Numbered from the stretch's first letter, positions 1 through 11,400 are shown. The stretch: DNA of 64,000 nt from Paraburkholderia domus (GCF_905220705.1 NZ_CAJNAT010000004.1:310001-374000); one strand, 5' to 3'. Notes: a model not told the origin generated them from the letters alone. Numbers and translations are program-made.

Positions 1-20
1 GGGTAGTGGGGGAAACTGAC

Positions 21-824
21 ATGCAGCTTGAAGTAGCGGACGTTGCATTTCATCAGCGGCTTGGACGCCTGGTCGAAAAACTCGACGACAAACAGTTCTG
101 GCATGCGCTGATCGACCTGTTGCGCAAAGTGGTCCACTTTGACAACTGGGTGGTGGTGATCTTCTGGCCCAACGGGAAACCCCAGTTGATTGCGGAGATC
201 CAGGCGCGCACGCCGCAGGACGAACTGTTCAAAGGGTATTTGAACAGCGTCTACTTGCTGGACCCTTTCTATCAATTCAGCCTGGGCGCGATCAGCCCGG
301 GCGTGTATTGCCTCGACGAAGTGGCGCCCGACCACTTCCGGGAGACCGAATATTTTCGCCGTTATTTCTCGGTGAACGTGCTGGAAGATGAGGTGCAGTT
401 GTTGGCCCCGCTGCCCGCCGGCGGAACGCTGTCTGTGTCGATGGGCAGTGAACGCCGCTTTAGCTCGACTGAAATCGGGACCCTCTGTCTTTACGGCGCA
501 TGGTTACTCCCGTTGATGTGCCATGCGCTGTCCGCACAGACCGCTGCGCTACCCCCGCCGGTGAGTGCGGCCGCAGGAGGCGACCGGCGCCTTCACTTCG
601 AACAGGCGTTGCGCAAGCGCTCCAATGCGTCGCTGACCAACCGCGAAATTGAAATTGCGCTGATGATTCTTGCCGGTCATTCGACAAAAAATATGGCAAG
701 GCTACTCGGCGTGTCACCTGCCACTGCTAAGGTTCACCGGCGCAATCTTTACAAGAAGCTGGATATCTCGTCTCAGGCGACGCTGTTTCTGCTGATCATG
801 GACGAAGAACCGGAAGCAAGCTGA
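21..824 (+). CDS. LuxR-family transcriptional regulator
   Basis: 267-residue protein. The C-terminal part (about residues 204-262) is a LuxR/GerE helix-turn-helix: LTNREIEIALMILAGHS, then NMARLLGVSPATAKVHRRN. The N-terminal 190 residues resemble no receiver or autoinducer domain that I can name, so the signal it senses is unknown. I chose the ATG at 21 over an in-frame GTG at 6 because a GGGGGAAA ribosome-binding site sits just upstream of the ATG. Its natural upstream neighbours lie outside the window. The next gene, kup, is 230 bp downstream and probably independent. The family call is secure; the regulon cannot be inferred. Confidence 0.85.
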   Translation: MQLEVADVAFHQRLGRLVEKLDDKQFWHALIDLLRKVVHFDNWVVVIFWPNGKPQLIAEIQARTPQDELFKGYLNSVYLLDPFYQFSLGAISPGVYCLDEVAPDHFRETEYFRRYFSVNVLEDEVQLLAPLPAGGTLSVSMGSERRFSSTEIGTLCLYGAWLLPLMCHALSAQTAALPPPVSAAAGGDRRLHFEQALRKRSNASLTNREIEIALMILAGHSTKNMARLLGVSPATAKVHRRNLYKKLDISSQATLFLLIMDEEPEAS

Positions 825-1056
825 GGCGAAGCGGTGCTGACGATGAATCTCGGCGATGAACGGCCTCATTCCCCGCCTATCCGTTTCCGTACCAGGAGCG
901 CTCGCGCCCTTTCTTCTGTACGCTGTCGCCGTGGGCTGGCCGCTGATCAGCCCATTGCGGGAAAACCAGCATAAGCAGACGGCCGCCCGGCGCTTGCGGG
1001 CGGGCGGCGCACCGTTCGCTGGCGCAGGGGCCCCGCCCACTGAGAAGGAGCCAGTC

Positions 1057-2967
1057 ATGGAATCGTCTTCAGGCCCGCAAGTGGGCGCCCAGGAAACCAG
1101 CCACGCGTCGATGCCCAAGCTGGCGCTGGCCGCCATCGGCATCGTGTTCGGCGACATCGGCACCAGTCCGCTCTACACCATGAGCACGGTATTCGACTCG
1201 GGTCACGGGCTGGTGCTCAACCGCCTCAATGTGCTGGGCGTCGTGTCGCTCATCATCTGGTCGCTGATCATCGTGGTGTCGTTGAAATACGTGACGCTGA
1301 TCATGCGCGCCCACAACCACGGCGAGGGCGGCATCATGGCGCTGCTGGCGCTGGCCTCAAGTTCGGTGATGGACCGGCCCCGCCTGCGCAACGGGCTGCT
1401 GCTCGCCGGTGTGTTCGGTGCGGCGCTGTTTTACGGTGACGGCGTCATCACGCCCGCCATCTCGGTGCTCAGCGCGGTTGAAGGGCTGCAAGTAGCGGAG
1501 CCGCAGCTCAAGCCCTTCGTGGTGACGATCGCGCTGGTCGTGCTGATCGGCTTGTTCCTGGCGCAGCGGCACGGCACGGCGGGCATCGGTGCGGTGTTCG
1601 GGCCGGTGATGGTGGTATGGTTCGGCGTGATTGCGGTGGTCGGGCTGTTCAACATCGGTCGCGCGCCGGGCATCCTGGCCGCGTTCGACCCGTTCGTGGG
1701 CCTCGAATTCCTGATTCGTAACGGCTGGGGGGCCTTTGTCTCGCTCGGTGCGGTGGTGCTGGCGCTGACCGGCGCCGAGGCGCTGTATGCCGATATGGGT
1801 CACTTCGGCGCGCCGCCGATCCGCCTGTCGTGGTTCGCACTCGTGCTACCCGCGCTGGCGCTCAACTACCTGGGCCAGGGCGCGCTGCTGTTGTCGGACC
1901 CCAAGACCGTGGACAACCCCTTCTTCCACCTCTTCCCGTCGGTGGCGCTGTTCCCGATGGTGGTGCTGGCTACAGTGGCGACAGTGATCGCGTCGCAGGC
2001 GGTGATCAGCGGCGCGTTTTCCATGACCAAGCAGGCCATGCAACTGGGCTTCATGCCGCGCATGGGCATCGTCTATACCTCCGAACGCGAGGTCGGCCAG
2101 ATTTACGTGCCCGCCATCAACTGGCTGCTGCTGATCGCGGTGGTGGCGGCGGTGCTGGGCTTCGGTTCCTCGACGGCGCTGGGGTCGGCCTACGGCATCG
2201 CGGTGACGGGCACCATGATGATCACCACCTTCCTGACGTTCTACGTGGTGCGCTACGCCTGGCACTACAACTGGTGGCTGTGCGTGCTGGCCACCGGCTT
2301 CTTCTTCATCATCGACTTCACGTTCTTCGCGGCCAACCTGCTCAAGTTCGTGGATGGCGGATGGTTCCCGCTGCTGTTGGGCGCGATCATGTTCACCATC
2401 ATGTCGACCTGGCACCGCGGCCGTGAGCTGATGGTCGAAGAGGCCAGCGTCCATGCCGGCGCGCTGCCGCTGGCCAAATACCTGGACAGCCTGTTCGCGA
2501 AGGAAACGATACGCGTGCCCGGCACTGCCGCGTTCCTGACCATCGACCCCAACACCGTGCCGCACGCGCTGGTCAACAACCTGGCGCACAACCACGTGCT
2601 GCATGAGCGTGTGCTGTTCGTGCACGTGACCAACCGGGATGTGCCCTATGTGCCGCGCGAGCAACGCGTGGCGATCACGCCGCTGGGCCACAACTGCCAC
2701 AGCATCGTCGTGACCTACGGCTTCAAGGACGTGGCCAGCCTGCCACAAGCGCTGCGTGACTGCGAGCCGAAGGGCCTGGTGGTCGATCCGGCGCAGGTGT
2801 CCTATTTCCTCAGTCATGCCACCGTGGTGGCGACGGGCGGCAAGGGCATGCCGGTGTGGCGCGAACGCGTGTTCAGCGTGATGGCGCACAATATCGGCAA
2901 CCCCGCGGCCTATTTCAAGCTGAACTCAAACCGCGTGATCGAACTGGGCTCGCGCGTCGAAATATGA
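1057..2967 (+). CDS. kup: Kup-family low-affinity potassium transporter
   Basis: 636-residue inner-membrane K+ uptake protein (K+:H+ symport in the KUP/HAK/KT family). Near residue 31 it carries the family signature FGDIGTSPLYT. About twelve hydrophobic segments follow up to roughly residue 460, then a soluble C-terminal domain ending in IELGSRVEI. The reading frame stays open to 856, but ATG 1057 has a GAGAAGGAG site 5 nt upstream and gives the usual Kup length (about 620-640), so I use it. The protein looks complete with no missing motif. The downstream DUF2235 gene starts 16 bp after its stop and may be co-transcribed, although no functional link is obvious. Confidence 0.93.
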   Translation: MESSSGPQVGAQETSHASMPKLALAAIGIVFGDIGTSPLYTMSTVFDSGHGLVLNRLNVLGVVSLIIWSLIIVVSLKYVTLIMRAHNHGEGGIMALLALASSSVMDRPRLRNGLLLAGVFGAALFYGDGVITPAISVLSAVEGLQVAEPQLKPFVVTIALVVLIGLFLAQRHGTAGIGAVFGPVMVVWFGVIAVVGLFNIGRAPGILAAFDPFVGLEFLIRNGWGAFVSLGAVVLALTGAEALYADMGHFGAPPIRLSWFALVLPALALNYLGQGALLLSDPKTVDNPFFHLFPSVALFPMVVLATVATVIASQAVISGAFSMTKQAMQLGFMPRMGIVYTSEREVGQIYVPAINWLLLIAVVAAVLGFGSSTALGSAYGIAVTGTMMITTFLTFYVVRYAWHYNWWLCVLATGFFFIIDFTFFAANLLKFVDGGWFPLLLGAIMFTIMSTWHRGRELMVEEASVHAGALPLAKYLDSLFAKETIRVPGTAAFLTIDPNTVPHALVNNLAHNHVLHERVLFVHVTNRDVPYVPREQRVAITPLGHNCHSIVVTYGFKDVASLPQALRDCEPKGLVVDPAQVSYFLSHATVVATGGKGMPVWRERVFSVMAHNIGNPAAYFKLNSNRVIELGSRVEI

Positions 2968-2983
2968 GGTAGAACCTGCAAAC

Positions 2984-4540
2984 ATGAAGAGACTTTTCGT
3001 TTGCTGTGACGGCACATGGAACTCGGATAGCGACGAGTTTCAGGGGGTGCCCGTTCCAACCAATGTCGTTCGTTTTTTCAACGCGTTGAGTGAGCACGGC
3101 GACGATGGCGTCGAGCAGCTCCGGTACTATCACGCCGGCGTTGGCGCTAACGAAGGCTGGCTTCGCCGCCTCATAGATGGCGCGATAGGATTAGGCCTCT
3201 CGCGAGACATTCGAACCGCGTACAAGTGGCTGTCCGACCACTACGAAGAAGATTCTGAAATCTTTGTGATTGGCTTCTCTCGTGGGGCGTTCACGGCTCG
3301 AAGCCTGGTGGGCATGCTTCATCATTGCGGACTTCCTCACGAGGCAACCTGGGCGCTGGTAAAGCAGGCATGGAACCTGTACCGGCTTGACCCAAAAGTA
3401 CCGGAAAACCTCATCCGGCAGGAACGGTTCCGCATTGAGAATGGCAAACCGCCTCCCGTTCGCTTTCTGGGGGTGTGGGAGACGGTGGGTGCGCTCGGAA
3501 TCCCCGAAATTGTGAACTTGTTCGGCCTCGGGAGACAGCGCTTCGAATTTCATGACACGACGCTTTCGCCAGAAGTTGAACGTGCGGCACACGGCCTTGC
3601 AATCGACGAGCAGCGGAACAACTTTTTGCCAACGTTGTGGACGGACGAGGATGGCTGCGACCCGGCACGCGTGACGCAAGTGTGGTTTCCTGGCGTGCAC
3701 GCTGACGTTGGGGGCGGCTACAAGGAGACCGGGCTTTCTGATGCCACACTCAAGTGGATGATTGGCGAGGCCGCGCAATACGGTGCGGTGTTCGAATCAG
3801 AAATGTTGAACCAGATAGCCAATGCGGGCCCGTTGTCGCCGTCTGCGGTACATGGCGTCCTCCACAACTCACTCACTGGCTTCTACAGGAAAATCGGATT
3901 TCGTCCTCGATCCTTTCCGTATCTCGTGAAGAGTTCACGAAGGTGTTCTGAATCGATATCGGATCTGGCATTGGCACGGCAGGCTAGTCCGCCCATCTTT
4001 CAGGCGCCCTATCGACCGAATATAGACCCTGCGGCCGCGGTCCAGGTGCGGGTTTTCGCCAGCCCGTTGTGGAATTGGACAGGTATTTTCATGAAGGAGG
4101 GCGTGCGCTACCGGTTCAAGGTGCCTGAGGGCCAAACGTGGCTGGATGGGGACAGCGCATCGGGCGCGGAGGGCACGCCAGGTAACTGGGCGCAACGTCT
4201 GTTTGCGTGGCCCAAGCGGGTCAGGGGGGCGAACTGGTTCGAACTCTGCGGTGCAATCTCCTATCCAGGGCAACCGGGCGAGGCGGCGGTGCCACCTCAA
4301 CCCTTCTACTTCAGAATTGGTAGAGAGGTGGAGATCAAGGCTCCGTATTCGGGTTACCTGTACTGTTTTGCCAACGATGCCACCTGGGCGTATTGGAACA
4401 ACCAAGGGAGTCTGCGGGTTGAAATTAAAGAATCAGACGGCTTGCCAACTGGCAAGGGGGCGGCATACGCGCCTTCAGACGAGGACCTGACTGCGCCTGC
4501 GACAGCACCCGGCGGTTCTGGACAAGGTCAACCGTCATGA
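2984..4540 (+). CDS. DUF2235 alpha/beta-hydrolase (Tle1-like fold)
   Basis: 518 residues. It opens with KRLFVCCDGTWN, the typical start of DUF2235 proteins. The nucleophile elbow GFSRGAFTAR places the catalytic Ser at about residue 99, and HADVGGGY (H239-D241) is the second conserved block. DUF2235 is the fold of the Tle1 phospholipase effectors of type VI secretion, but also of many stand-alone intracellular hydrolases. No signal peptide, PAAR, VgrG or immunity-like gene is adjacent, so an effector role is not supported here. Residues from about 350 to the end are a C-terminal extension that I do not recognise. GAGGT lies upstream of the ATG. The substrate is unknown. Confidence 0.82.
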   Translation: MKRLFVCCDGTWNSDSDEFQGVPVPTNVVRFFNALSEHGDDGVEQLRYYHAGVGANEGWLRRLIDGAIGLGLSRDIRTAYKWLSDHYEEDSEIFVIGFSRGAFTARSLVGMLHHCGLPHEATWALVKQAWNLYRLDPKVPENLIRQERFRIENGKPPPVRFLGVWETVGALGIPEIVNLFGLGRQRFEFHDTTLSPEVERAAHGLAIDEQRNNFLPTLWTDEDGCDPARVTQVWFPGVHADVGGGYKETGLSDATLKWMIGEAAQYGAVFESEMLNQIANAGPLSPSAVHGVLHNSLTGFYRKIGFRPRSFPYLVKSSRRCSESISDLALARQASPPIFQAPYRPNIDPAAAVQVRVFASPLWNWTGIFMKEGVRYRFKVPEGQTWLDGDSASGAEGTPGNWAQRLFAWPKRVRGANWFELCGAISYPGQPGEAAVPPQPFYFRIGREVEIKAPYSGYLYCFANDATWAYWNNQGSLRVEIKESDGLPTGKGAAYAPSDEDLTAPATAPGGSGQGQPS

Positions 4541-4685
4541 CGCGTCAGGCAGTTCGTCAGGCATCGGCGACTTTGCGTCTGTGACGACTGGCTCGCATAC
4601 GCTGCCGCAAGACAGCCGTACGTGCGCGAATCGGATAATTACTCCGTGCACTTGGTCCGCATTCACTGCGCGTTAAGGGGCGCTC

Positions 4686-6455
4686 ATGAGCAACCTATCT
4701 TCCGCCCCTGCATCCGGGCAAGCAGACCGTGTCACAGCCTGGAGCCTGATCAGACCGTACTGGGTTTCCGAAGAACGCAGAACCGCGTGGGGCCTGCTGA
4801 TCACGATCATCGTCATGGACCTCCTTCTGGTCGGCATCAACGCCCGCTTGAACACGTGGAACCGCGATTTCTACAACGCGCTGGAAGGCAGGAACGTCCG
4901 CGAATTCCCGCAACTGATGCTGTTTTTCAGCGCGCTCGCGTTCGCGTTCGTCGGGATCTCCGTCTATAACCGCTATCTGCGCCAGATGCTTGGCTTCCGA
5001 TGGCGCCAGTGGCTGACCACGCGCTATATGCAGGAGTGGCTGGGCGACGGCACCTTCTATCGCATCGAGCGCGACCGCCTCACCGACAACCCTGACCAGC
5101 GGATCGCCGTCGACCTCGAGTCATTTGCCAACACCACACTTTCGCTCACACTCGACCTGCTGTCGACGCTCGAAACACTCATCTGGTTCTCGACAGTCCT
5201 ATGGAGCACGGCGGGCGCGCTGGCAGTCATGATTGGCGGCACGCCCGTCCAGATTCCTGGCTACATGCTCTGGGCAGCCATCGTCTATGCGATTGCCGGC
5301 TCACTCCTGACAAACAAGGTCGGTCATCCGCTTGTGTCGATCAACTACCAGTTGCAGCGCGTCGAGGCGGATTTCCGGTTCGGCCTGATCCGGCTGCGCG
5401 AAAACGCCGAGCAGATTGCGTTCTACGACGGTATGCGGACCGAGGAATCGACCGCCCAGGACCTGTTCGGCCGGATTCGTGAAAACTGGTGGCGCGTGAT
5501 GAAGTACACGCGGCGCTACAGCTTCGTGCTCAATTTCTACGGTCAGATCGCCGACATCTTTCCGATCGTCGTGGCATCGCCCCGTTATTTCGCAGGATTG
5601 CTTAGTTTCGGCACGCTGATGCAAATCGCCGACGCCTTCGGTTCGGTTAGCGAATCGCTTTCGTGGTTCATCAACAATTACGACACGCTCGTCCAATGGC
5701 GCGCAACGGTCAACCGTCTGCGCGAGTTCAAACGCGTCATGCAGCACCCTCATCTGAAGGAGTCCGTGTCGCCCGCAACCGAGCATGGCGGCATCAATCT
5801 GCACTACGTCGACGAGAGCCAGCTCAGCACGCACAAGCTCACGCTTGCGCTGCCCAACGGCGAGACGCTCACGAGCGTGCGAGATATCGTCGTCAAACCC
5901 GGTTCGCGATGGCTCGTGCGCGGGCCGTCCGGATCGGGCAAGAGCACGCTATTGCGCGCGCTGGCTGGCCTCTGGCCGTTCGGAGAAGGGTCCATCGACG
6001 CCCCTGTGAACGCGCGCATGATGTTCATCCCGCAGCAGAGCTACCTGCCGGTTGGCACCTTGAAGGCGGGGCTCACTTACCCCGCAGCGGCCACCGACTT
6101 CAGCGACGAGGAATGTTGCGAGGCGCTGCGTGTGTGCCGGCTCGAAGGCTATGTTGACCGGTTGCACGAATCTCACCAATGGTGGCGCATTCTTTCTCCG
6201 GGAGAGCAGCAGCGGCTAGCGGTTGCACGCGTGCTGATGCATAAGCCTGACTACGTGTTTCTCGACGAAGCCACGAGTGCGCTCGACACTGAGAACGAAG
6301 CGCATCTGTATCGACTGCTGACCGAACGATTGCCGAAAGGGGCGATTGTCAGTGTCACGCACCGCAAGCCGCTTGCGCAGTTCCACCAGGAGACCCTCGA
6401 TATTGCGCGTGCGGGCGAGCACGCAGTCGCCTATACCCGGCCGCCGTCGACGTGA
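4686..6455 (+). CDS. SbmA/YddA-type ABC transporter, fused membrane and ATPase domains
   Basis: 589-residue half-transporter. An N-terminal membrane domain of the ABC_membrane_2 (SbmA/BacA/peroxisomal ALD) type fills residues 1 to about 340. The ATPase follows: Walker A GPSGSGKSTLL near residue 412, signature LSPGEQQRLAVARVL near 503 and Walker B YVFLDEATSALD near 522. Such proteins dimerise in the inner membrane and move peptides, cobalamin or fatty-acyl compounds; the substrate cannot be read here. AAGGGG upstream of ATG 4686 supports the start. It is a lone gene with about 145 bp before it and about 350 bp after it. Confidence 0.9.
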   Translation: MSNLSSAPASGQADRVTAWSLIRPYWVSEERRTAWGLLITIIVMDLLLVGINARLNTWNRDFYNALEGRNVREFPQLMLFFSALAFAFVGISVYNRYLRQMLGFRWRQWLTTRYMQEWLGDGTFYRIERDRLTDNPDQRIAVDLESFANTTLSLTLDLLSTLETLIWFSTVLWSTAGALAVMIGGTPVQIPGYMLWAAIVYAIAGSLLTNKVGHPLVSINYQLQRVEADFRFGLIRLRENAEQIAFYDGMRTEESTAQDLFGRIRENWWRVMKYTRRYSFVLNFYGQIADIFPIVVASPRYFAGLLSFGTLMQIADAFGSVSESLSWFINNYDTLVQWRATVNRLREFKRVMQHPHLKESVSPATEHGGINLHYVDESQLSTHKLTLALPNGETLTSVRDIVVKPGSRWLVRGPSGSGKSTLLRALAGLWPFGEGSIDAPVNARMMFIPQQSYLPVGTLKAGLTYPAAATDFSDEECCEALRVCRLEGYVDRLHESHQWWRILSPGEQQRLAVARVLMHKPDYVFLDEATSALDTENEAHLYRLLTERLPKGAIVSVTHRKPLAQFHQETLDIARAGEHAVAYTRPPST

Positions 6456-6810
6456 GCGCTTGATCACAAAGACGGCGTCGCAATTTCTTTCACACTCCTG
6501 ACAAGTTCGGCAGCGCCGCGCACGCGGGAATGAATTCCACCCCGAAATTGCCTCATCGCCATGAGCTACCACTGGCGACACCTTCTGAATCAGACGTAGT
6601 TTATTTGGGTCATTCGCTATCAAGTAGCGCTGTACATTGCCGATAACAAGGGTGAGCGAGCGTTACGAGAATGCAGCAGCAACGCATAGCAAGGACGGTA
6701 CGTAGCGAACGCGCCGGAAAGGGGGGCTCCTATAACAGTTCGAGACGATGGTTGCCATGAAACGACTGGCATCCGGTTATCGTCCGGAAAAGAGACGGAC
6801 AGAAAGAATA
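6456..6810. other. Intergenic region upstream of the TPS operon
   Basis: About 355 bp with no convincing gene. An in-frame ATG at 6748 would extend the next protein by 21 residues in front of its signal peptide, which argues against its use. The promoter of the secretion operon should lie here, but I see no clear -35/-10 pair. Confidence 0.5.
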
Positions 6811-8442
6811 ATGAAGCGACGTCTGATTCAATGCCTGTCGGGGATGGCATTGATAGCTGCAGCCGCAAGTGCATTTGCCGACGACGGCTTCACTATCGCG
6901 CGCTTCGATGTGGAGGGGAACAGCCTGCTGCCGGCCGACGAGGTGCAACGCCTGTTGCAACCGATGAGCGGACCACACCGCGTCTATGGCGATATCCAGC
7001 ACGCGCTCGAGGCGCTGGAAAATGCCTACCGCAAAGCGGGTTACACGGCAGTGCAGGTCTATGTGCCCGAGCAGGAGCTGACCAGCGGCGTCGTCAGGAT
7101 CCAGGTGACCGAAAACCGGATCGGCAAGATCACCGTCACCGGCAATAAGCACTTCAGCGAAAAGAATGTCCTCGCCGGGCTGCCGCGACTCCAGAGCGGC
7201 CAGTCGCCGAACCTGCGCGCAATCTCCGAGGCGGTGCAACTGAGCAACGACAACCCGGCCAAGCAGGTCGGTGTGACGCTGGAGAGCGGCAACGAACCCG
7301 GCACGGTCGACGCCGAAGTCAAAGTGGTGGACGAGAATCCGTTGCATATCTTCGCGACGGTCGATAACACCGGCGCGACCTCCACCGGCCGCTGGCGCAC
7401 CGGCGTCGCTATTCAGGACGCCAATCTGTTCAACCGCGATCAGGTCGGCACGCTGGCGTACACGACATCCCCCGACAGCCCGAGCGGCGTGAGGGTTAAC
7501 GTCTATTCCGTCGGCTATCGGATTCCGCTGTACAGCCTCGGCGATAGCCTTGATTTCTTCTACGGCAAGTCCGACATCAACACGCCAAGCGCGTCGCCGA
7601 CGCTCGGCGGCCTGCTCGGCTTCACCGGCAAGGGCGACATCTACGGTTTCCGCTGGAACCACTTCTTCACCCGCCGTGGCGAGACCACCAGCAAGCTCAT
7701 ATTCGGCGTCGACTACAAGAAAATCGATTCGACCTGCAACGTCAATGGCGTCGGGATCAGCACTGCGGGACCGACGCCGCCCGTCGCGTCCTGCGTGCCC
7801 TACGCAACGATGCCGCTCAGCCTGACGTATAGCAGCCAGACGCTTGGCGTCGGGCAAAGCATCGATTACGACATCGGCATCTCGCGCAACGTGGCGACCG
7901 GCACGGAATACACCAACACCGACGGCCGCACCGATCACTATTCGTACCTGACGCCCGGCAGCCGCGATACGGTCGACGGCTTCATGATCCTGCACGCTGA
8001 CGCATCGATCCTCAGGAGTTTCGGCAATGACTGGCAGTGGCGTGTCGCCAGCTCCGCGCAAGCCGCGAGAAACCCGTTGGTGTCGTCGGAACAGTTCGGC
8101 CTGGTTGGCATATACGCTGTGCGCGGCTTCACCGAGCGCGCGGTAGTCGCCGATAGCGGCGTGTTCGTCAATGCCGAGATCTACACGCCGCAACTTGTCA
8201 GCAAAGGCAACCTGCGCCTGCTGGCTTTCTTCGACTTCGGGTATGGCCACAACAGTAACGTCGGCAGCAGCGGCCTTCCGGCGAACCTGAACGTATCGAG
8301 CCTTGGCCTCGGCGCGCGTTACGTCCTGGGCCGCAACGTCAACATCAGGCTAGACGTCGCGCGAGTCGGCGCCGCCGGCAATTCACTCACCGAGAAGAGC
8401 GGGGACTTCCACGCCGATGTCGCCGCGAGCATAGGCTTCTGA
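6811..8442 (+). CDS. TpsB outer-membrane transporter (ShlB/FhaC/HecB family)
   Basis: 543-residue outer-membrane pore of a two-partner secretion system, exporting the TpsA encoded next. A signal peptide MKRRLIQCLSGMALIAAA ends at about ASAFA/DDG. POTRA-type segments follow (FTIARFDVEGNSLLP and IGKITVTGNKHFSEKNVL), then the beta-barrel with the conserved loop-6 motif VRGF near residue 440. The start at 6811 puts the Lys-Arg n-region directly at the N-terminus; an upstream ATG at 6748 would spoil it. The stop is 1 bp before the tpsA start, indicating translational coupling. The last residues, ADVAASIGF, end in Phe, as expected of an outer-membrane barrel. Confidence 0.92.
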   Translation: MKRRLIQCLSGMALIAAAASAFADDGFTIARFDVEGNSLLPADEVQRLLQPMSGPHRVYGDIQHALEALENAYRKAGYTAVQVYVPEQELTSGVVRIQVTENRIGKITVTGNKHFSEKNVLAGLPRLQSGQSPNLRAISEAVQLSNDNPAKQVGVTLESGNEPGTVDAEVKVVDENPLHIFATVDNTGATSTGRWRTGVAIQDANLFNRDQVGTLAYTTSPDSPSGVRVNVYSVGYRIPLYSLGDSLDFFYGKSDINTPSASPTLGGLLGFTGKGDIYGFRWNHFFTRRGETTSKLIFGVDYKKIDSTCNVNGVGISTAGPTPPVASCVPYATMPLSLTYSSQTLGVGQSIDYDIGISRNVATGTEYTNTDGRTDHYSYLTPGSRDTVDGFMILHADASILRSFGNDWQWRVASSAQAARNPLVSSEQFGLVGIYAVRGFTERAVVADSGVFVNAEIYTPQLVSKGNLRLLAFFDFGYGHNSNVGSSGLPANLNVSSLGLGARYVLGRNVNIRLDVARVGAAGNSLTEKSGDFHADVAASIGF

Positions 8443-8443
8443 T

Positions 8444-11400
8444 ATGACAAGTCGAGATCAATCGAATCGGCCGCGTTCCTTGCGCCCAAAGACCGTCTCG
8501 CCGTTGCGCATGTCGGCGATTGCTGCTGCGGCCATTTTCGTGACGTGGAATATTCCGTCCGTGGCGGCAGCGCCCGCGGCCAATGCACTGCCGACTGGCG
8601 GCACGGTGACGTATGGCGCCGCCACGATCACGCAAAACGGCAATACGCTCAACATCAACCAAAGCAGCGGTTCGGCGATTGCGAGCTTCGGTACGTTCAG
8701 CATCGGCGCCAACGCGGCAGTCAACATCAACCAGCCGGGAGCGGCATCGTCTTTCCTGGCGCGAGTGACCGGCTCGGACCCGTCCCAGATTTACGGCCTG
8801 CTCAAGTCGAACGGCACGGTTGCGCTGATCAATCAGAACGGCATCCTGGTCGGCCCGTCCGGCGTGGTCGACGTATCGCGGTTCATCGCCAGCACGCTCA
8901 ACATCCGCGACAGCGACTTTCTGGCGGGACGACTGACGTTCAATGCCGGCGACGTTGCGGGCCGTGTCGAGAATCAGGGCGTCATCAAGACGGCCAGCGG
9001 CGGCAGCGTCTACCTGATCGGCGCCGACGTGAAGAACAGCGGCGTGATCACCAGCCCGAACGGTGAGGTGCTGCTGGCAGCCGGACAGACGGTGCAGCTA
9101 GTCGACACCGGCACGCCGGGTGTGACGGTCAACGTGACTGGCACCAGCGGCAACGTGACCAACCTCGGCACCATCGCAGCGGAAGCGGGCAGCATCGGCG
9201 CGGCTGCGGGCCTGATCAACAACAGCGGCGCCATCAACGCCAGCAGTGTGGTGAATCGAGGCGGACGGATCTTCCTGCGCGCCTCGCAAAACCTGGCCAC
9301 GACGGCAAGCTCGAGCATTACGGCCGACGGTGCGATCCAGGGCGGCAATGTCACGTTGGTTTCGGACAAGATCGCGTATCTTGGCGGCACTATCTCGGCG
9401 ACCGGCTATGCGGGACCAGGCGGCTATGTCGAGACATCGGGCAAGCAGTCGCTGGACGTGGTGAAGCTGCCGACGGTCGGCGCGGGCGGTAAGTGGTTCA
9501 TTGATCCGTATTCTCTCGAAGTGGTGGCGGGAAGCTCCAATAACGCGAGCACCTCGGAGAACGTGATCACCTCTACGGGTTCGGGCTCCACCATCAGTGC
9601 CGGCACGGTGTCGGGCATGCTCAACAGCGGCGCCAGCGTCATCCTTGCCACCGGCGCCGATGGCGGAACCACCGGCGGTGACATCACCGTTAGCGCCGCC
9701 ATCAACAAAACCAGCGGCACGGCGGCATCCCTGACCCTGAATGCCGACGGCAACATCAACATCAACGCCGATGTCACCAGCACCTCGAACACGCTTGCGC
9801 TGAATCTCAACACCAACGTCAACGGCATCGGAAGCGGCACCCATACGGTGACCGTCAGCAACGCCACCCTCGGCCTCAACGGGGGCGCGCTGACCGTCAG
9901 CGACGGCGCGAGCGCATCCGGCAACGGCAATATGGTGCTGGGGAGCGGCGGCTCGATCGACCTCAGCCACGGCGGCGGCCTGTCCGCCGGCAACCTGACG
10001 CTGCTGGCCGGAGGAACGCTGAACGCCAATGCTTCCGCCCACCTCAGTCTCTACGCACTGACCAACGGCGGTACGTTGTCGCTGAACAATTCCAGCATGA
10101 ACGCCGGTTCGTTTCTCAATACTGGAACGGCCACGTTTACCAACATGACGGGATCGGTCAGCAATGTCAGCAACCAGGGCACCCTGTCGATGACGTCCGG
10201 CACTTCGCTTGTCGGCGAACAACTCACCAATACCGGCAACCTCGCGCTGGACAATGCCACCCTGAGTGTCGGCACGTTCACCAACGACACGGGCGGACAT
10301 CTGTCCGGTAACGGCACGATTTCGGTGGCGTCCGGCACGGGCGTCCTGCTCAACAATGGCACGATCTCCCCTGGTGGCGACGGCGCGATAGGTTCGCTGT
10401 CGATCAATGGTGGCTATAGCCAGAGCTCCACCGGCACGCTGCTGATCGACGTCGCCAGTGCCAGCAGCTACGACACGCTGAACTATTCCGCGTCGTCGCT
10501 CTCGCTCAATGGGACCCTGCAAACGAATTTGCTGGGCGGTTATGTCCCGGCGTCGGAGACAAGCTTCGCGGTACTTTCAGGCCCGGTCAGCAGTACCGCG
10601 CCCGGTGTATTCCGTCATGTCCTCGGCAACGTGATCGACAGCAACGGCGCCCTGCAGATGATCAAGCCGGTTTACAACAGCTCGGGGCCGGGCTTGTCGC
10701 TTGCCATGGCGGGATCGGAGACCATCACTTATACGGGCACGGGCGACAGTGTGTGGGGCGGCACCTATTTCTGGTCAACCGGTTACTTCCCGACGGCCAT
10801 CGACAACGTCATCGTGACTGCGGGTGGACGCCTCGCGCATGGCGTCTACGACGGTGTCGATACGGTCAACAGCATCACGTTCGGTGCGGGCTCCAATCTG
10901 TACCTGTCTGGCGGCACGCTTAATGTGACCAACCTCAACGGCAACGGCAGCGTCGCTGTCGGCGGCGGCGTTCTCGGTTATACAGGCGTTGCCAACCTGG
11001 CTTCGTTGTCATTGACCAGCGGGGGAAGCATCGTCGGCACGGGCAGTGGTTCCCAGCTCAATATCGCCGGCAGCTTTTCGCAAAACGGCGGCTCGATCTC
11101 GACCAGCGGCGATATGTCTGTGACGCAAAGCACGGGCGACCTGACAGTGGGCGATATCACCGCGCGCAACCTGACGCTGACCGCGGCAAGCGGGGCAATA
11201 TCCCAGCAGGACTCGCCACTGCACGTCACGCAACAGTTGAGCACCGCGTCAGCCAACGGCACGACACTGACGCTTGCCGGCAATCAGATCGCTGGACTTT
11301 CCGCCAGCAACACCACCGCTGGCGACATCTCGATCGTCAATCACCTCGACACTTCCGATACCAGCGCGGTGAATGTCAACCGCATCACTAACGCTGGAGG

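Noticed and set aside
2984..4540. DUF2235 protein as a type VI secretion effector
   Set aside because: No VgrG, PAAR, Hcp, adaptor or immunity gene nearby; many DUF2235 proteins are not effectors.
6730..8250. 506-codon minus-strand frame opposite tpsB
   Set aside because: Shadow of the transporter gene; Ala/Val/Asp/Arg-rich without any domain.
9098..10522. 474-codon minus-strand frame in tpsA
   Set aside because: Antisense of the repetitive adhesin; composition is an artefact of Gly/Asn/Thr codons.
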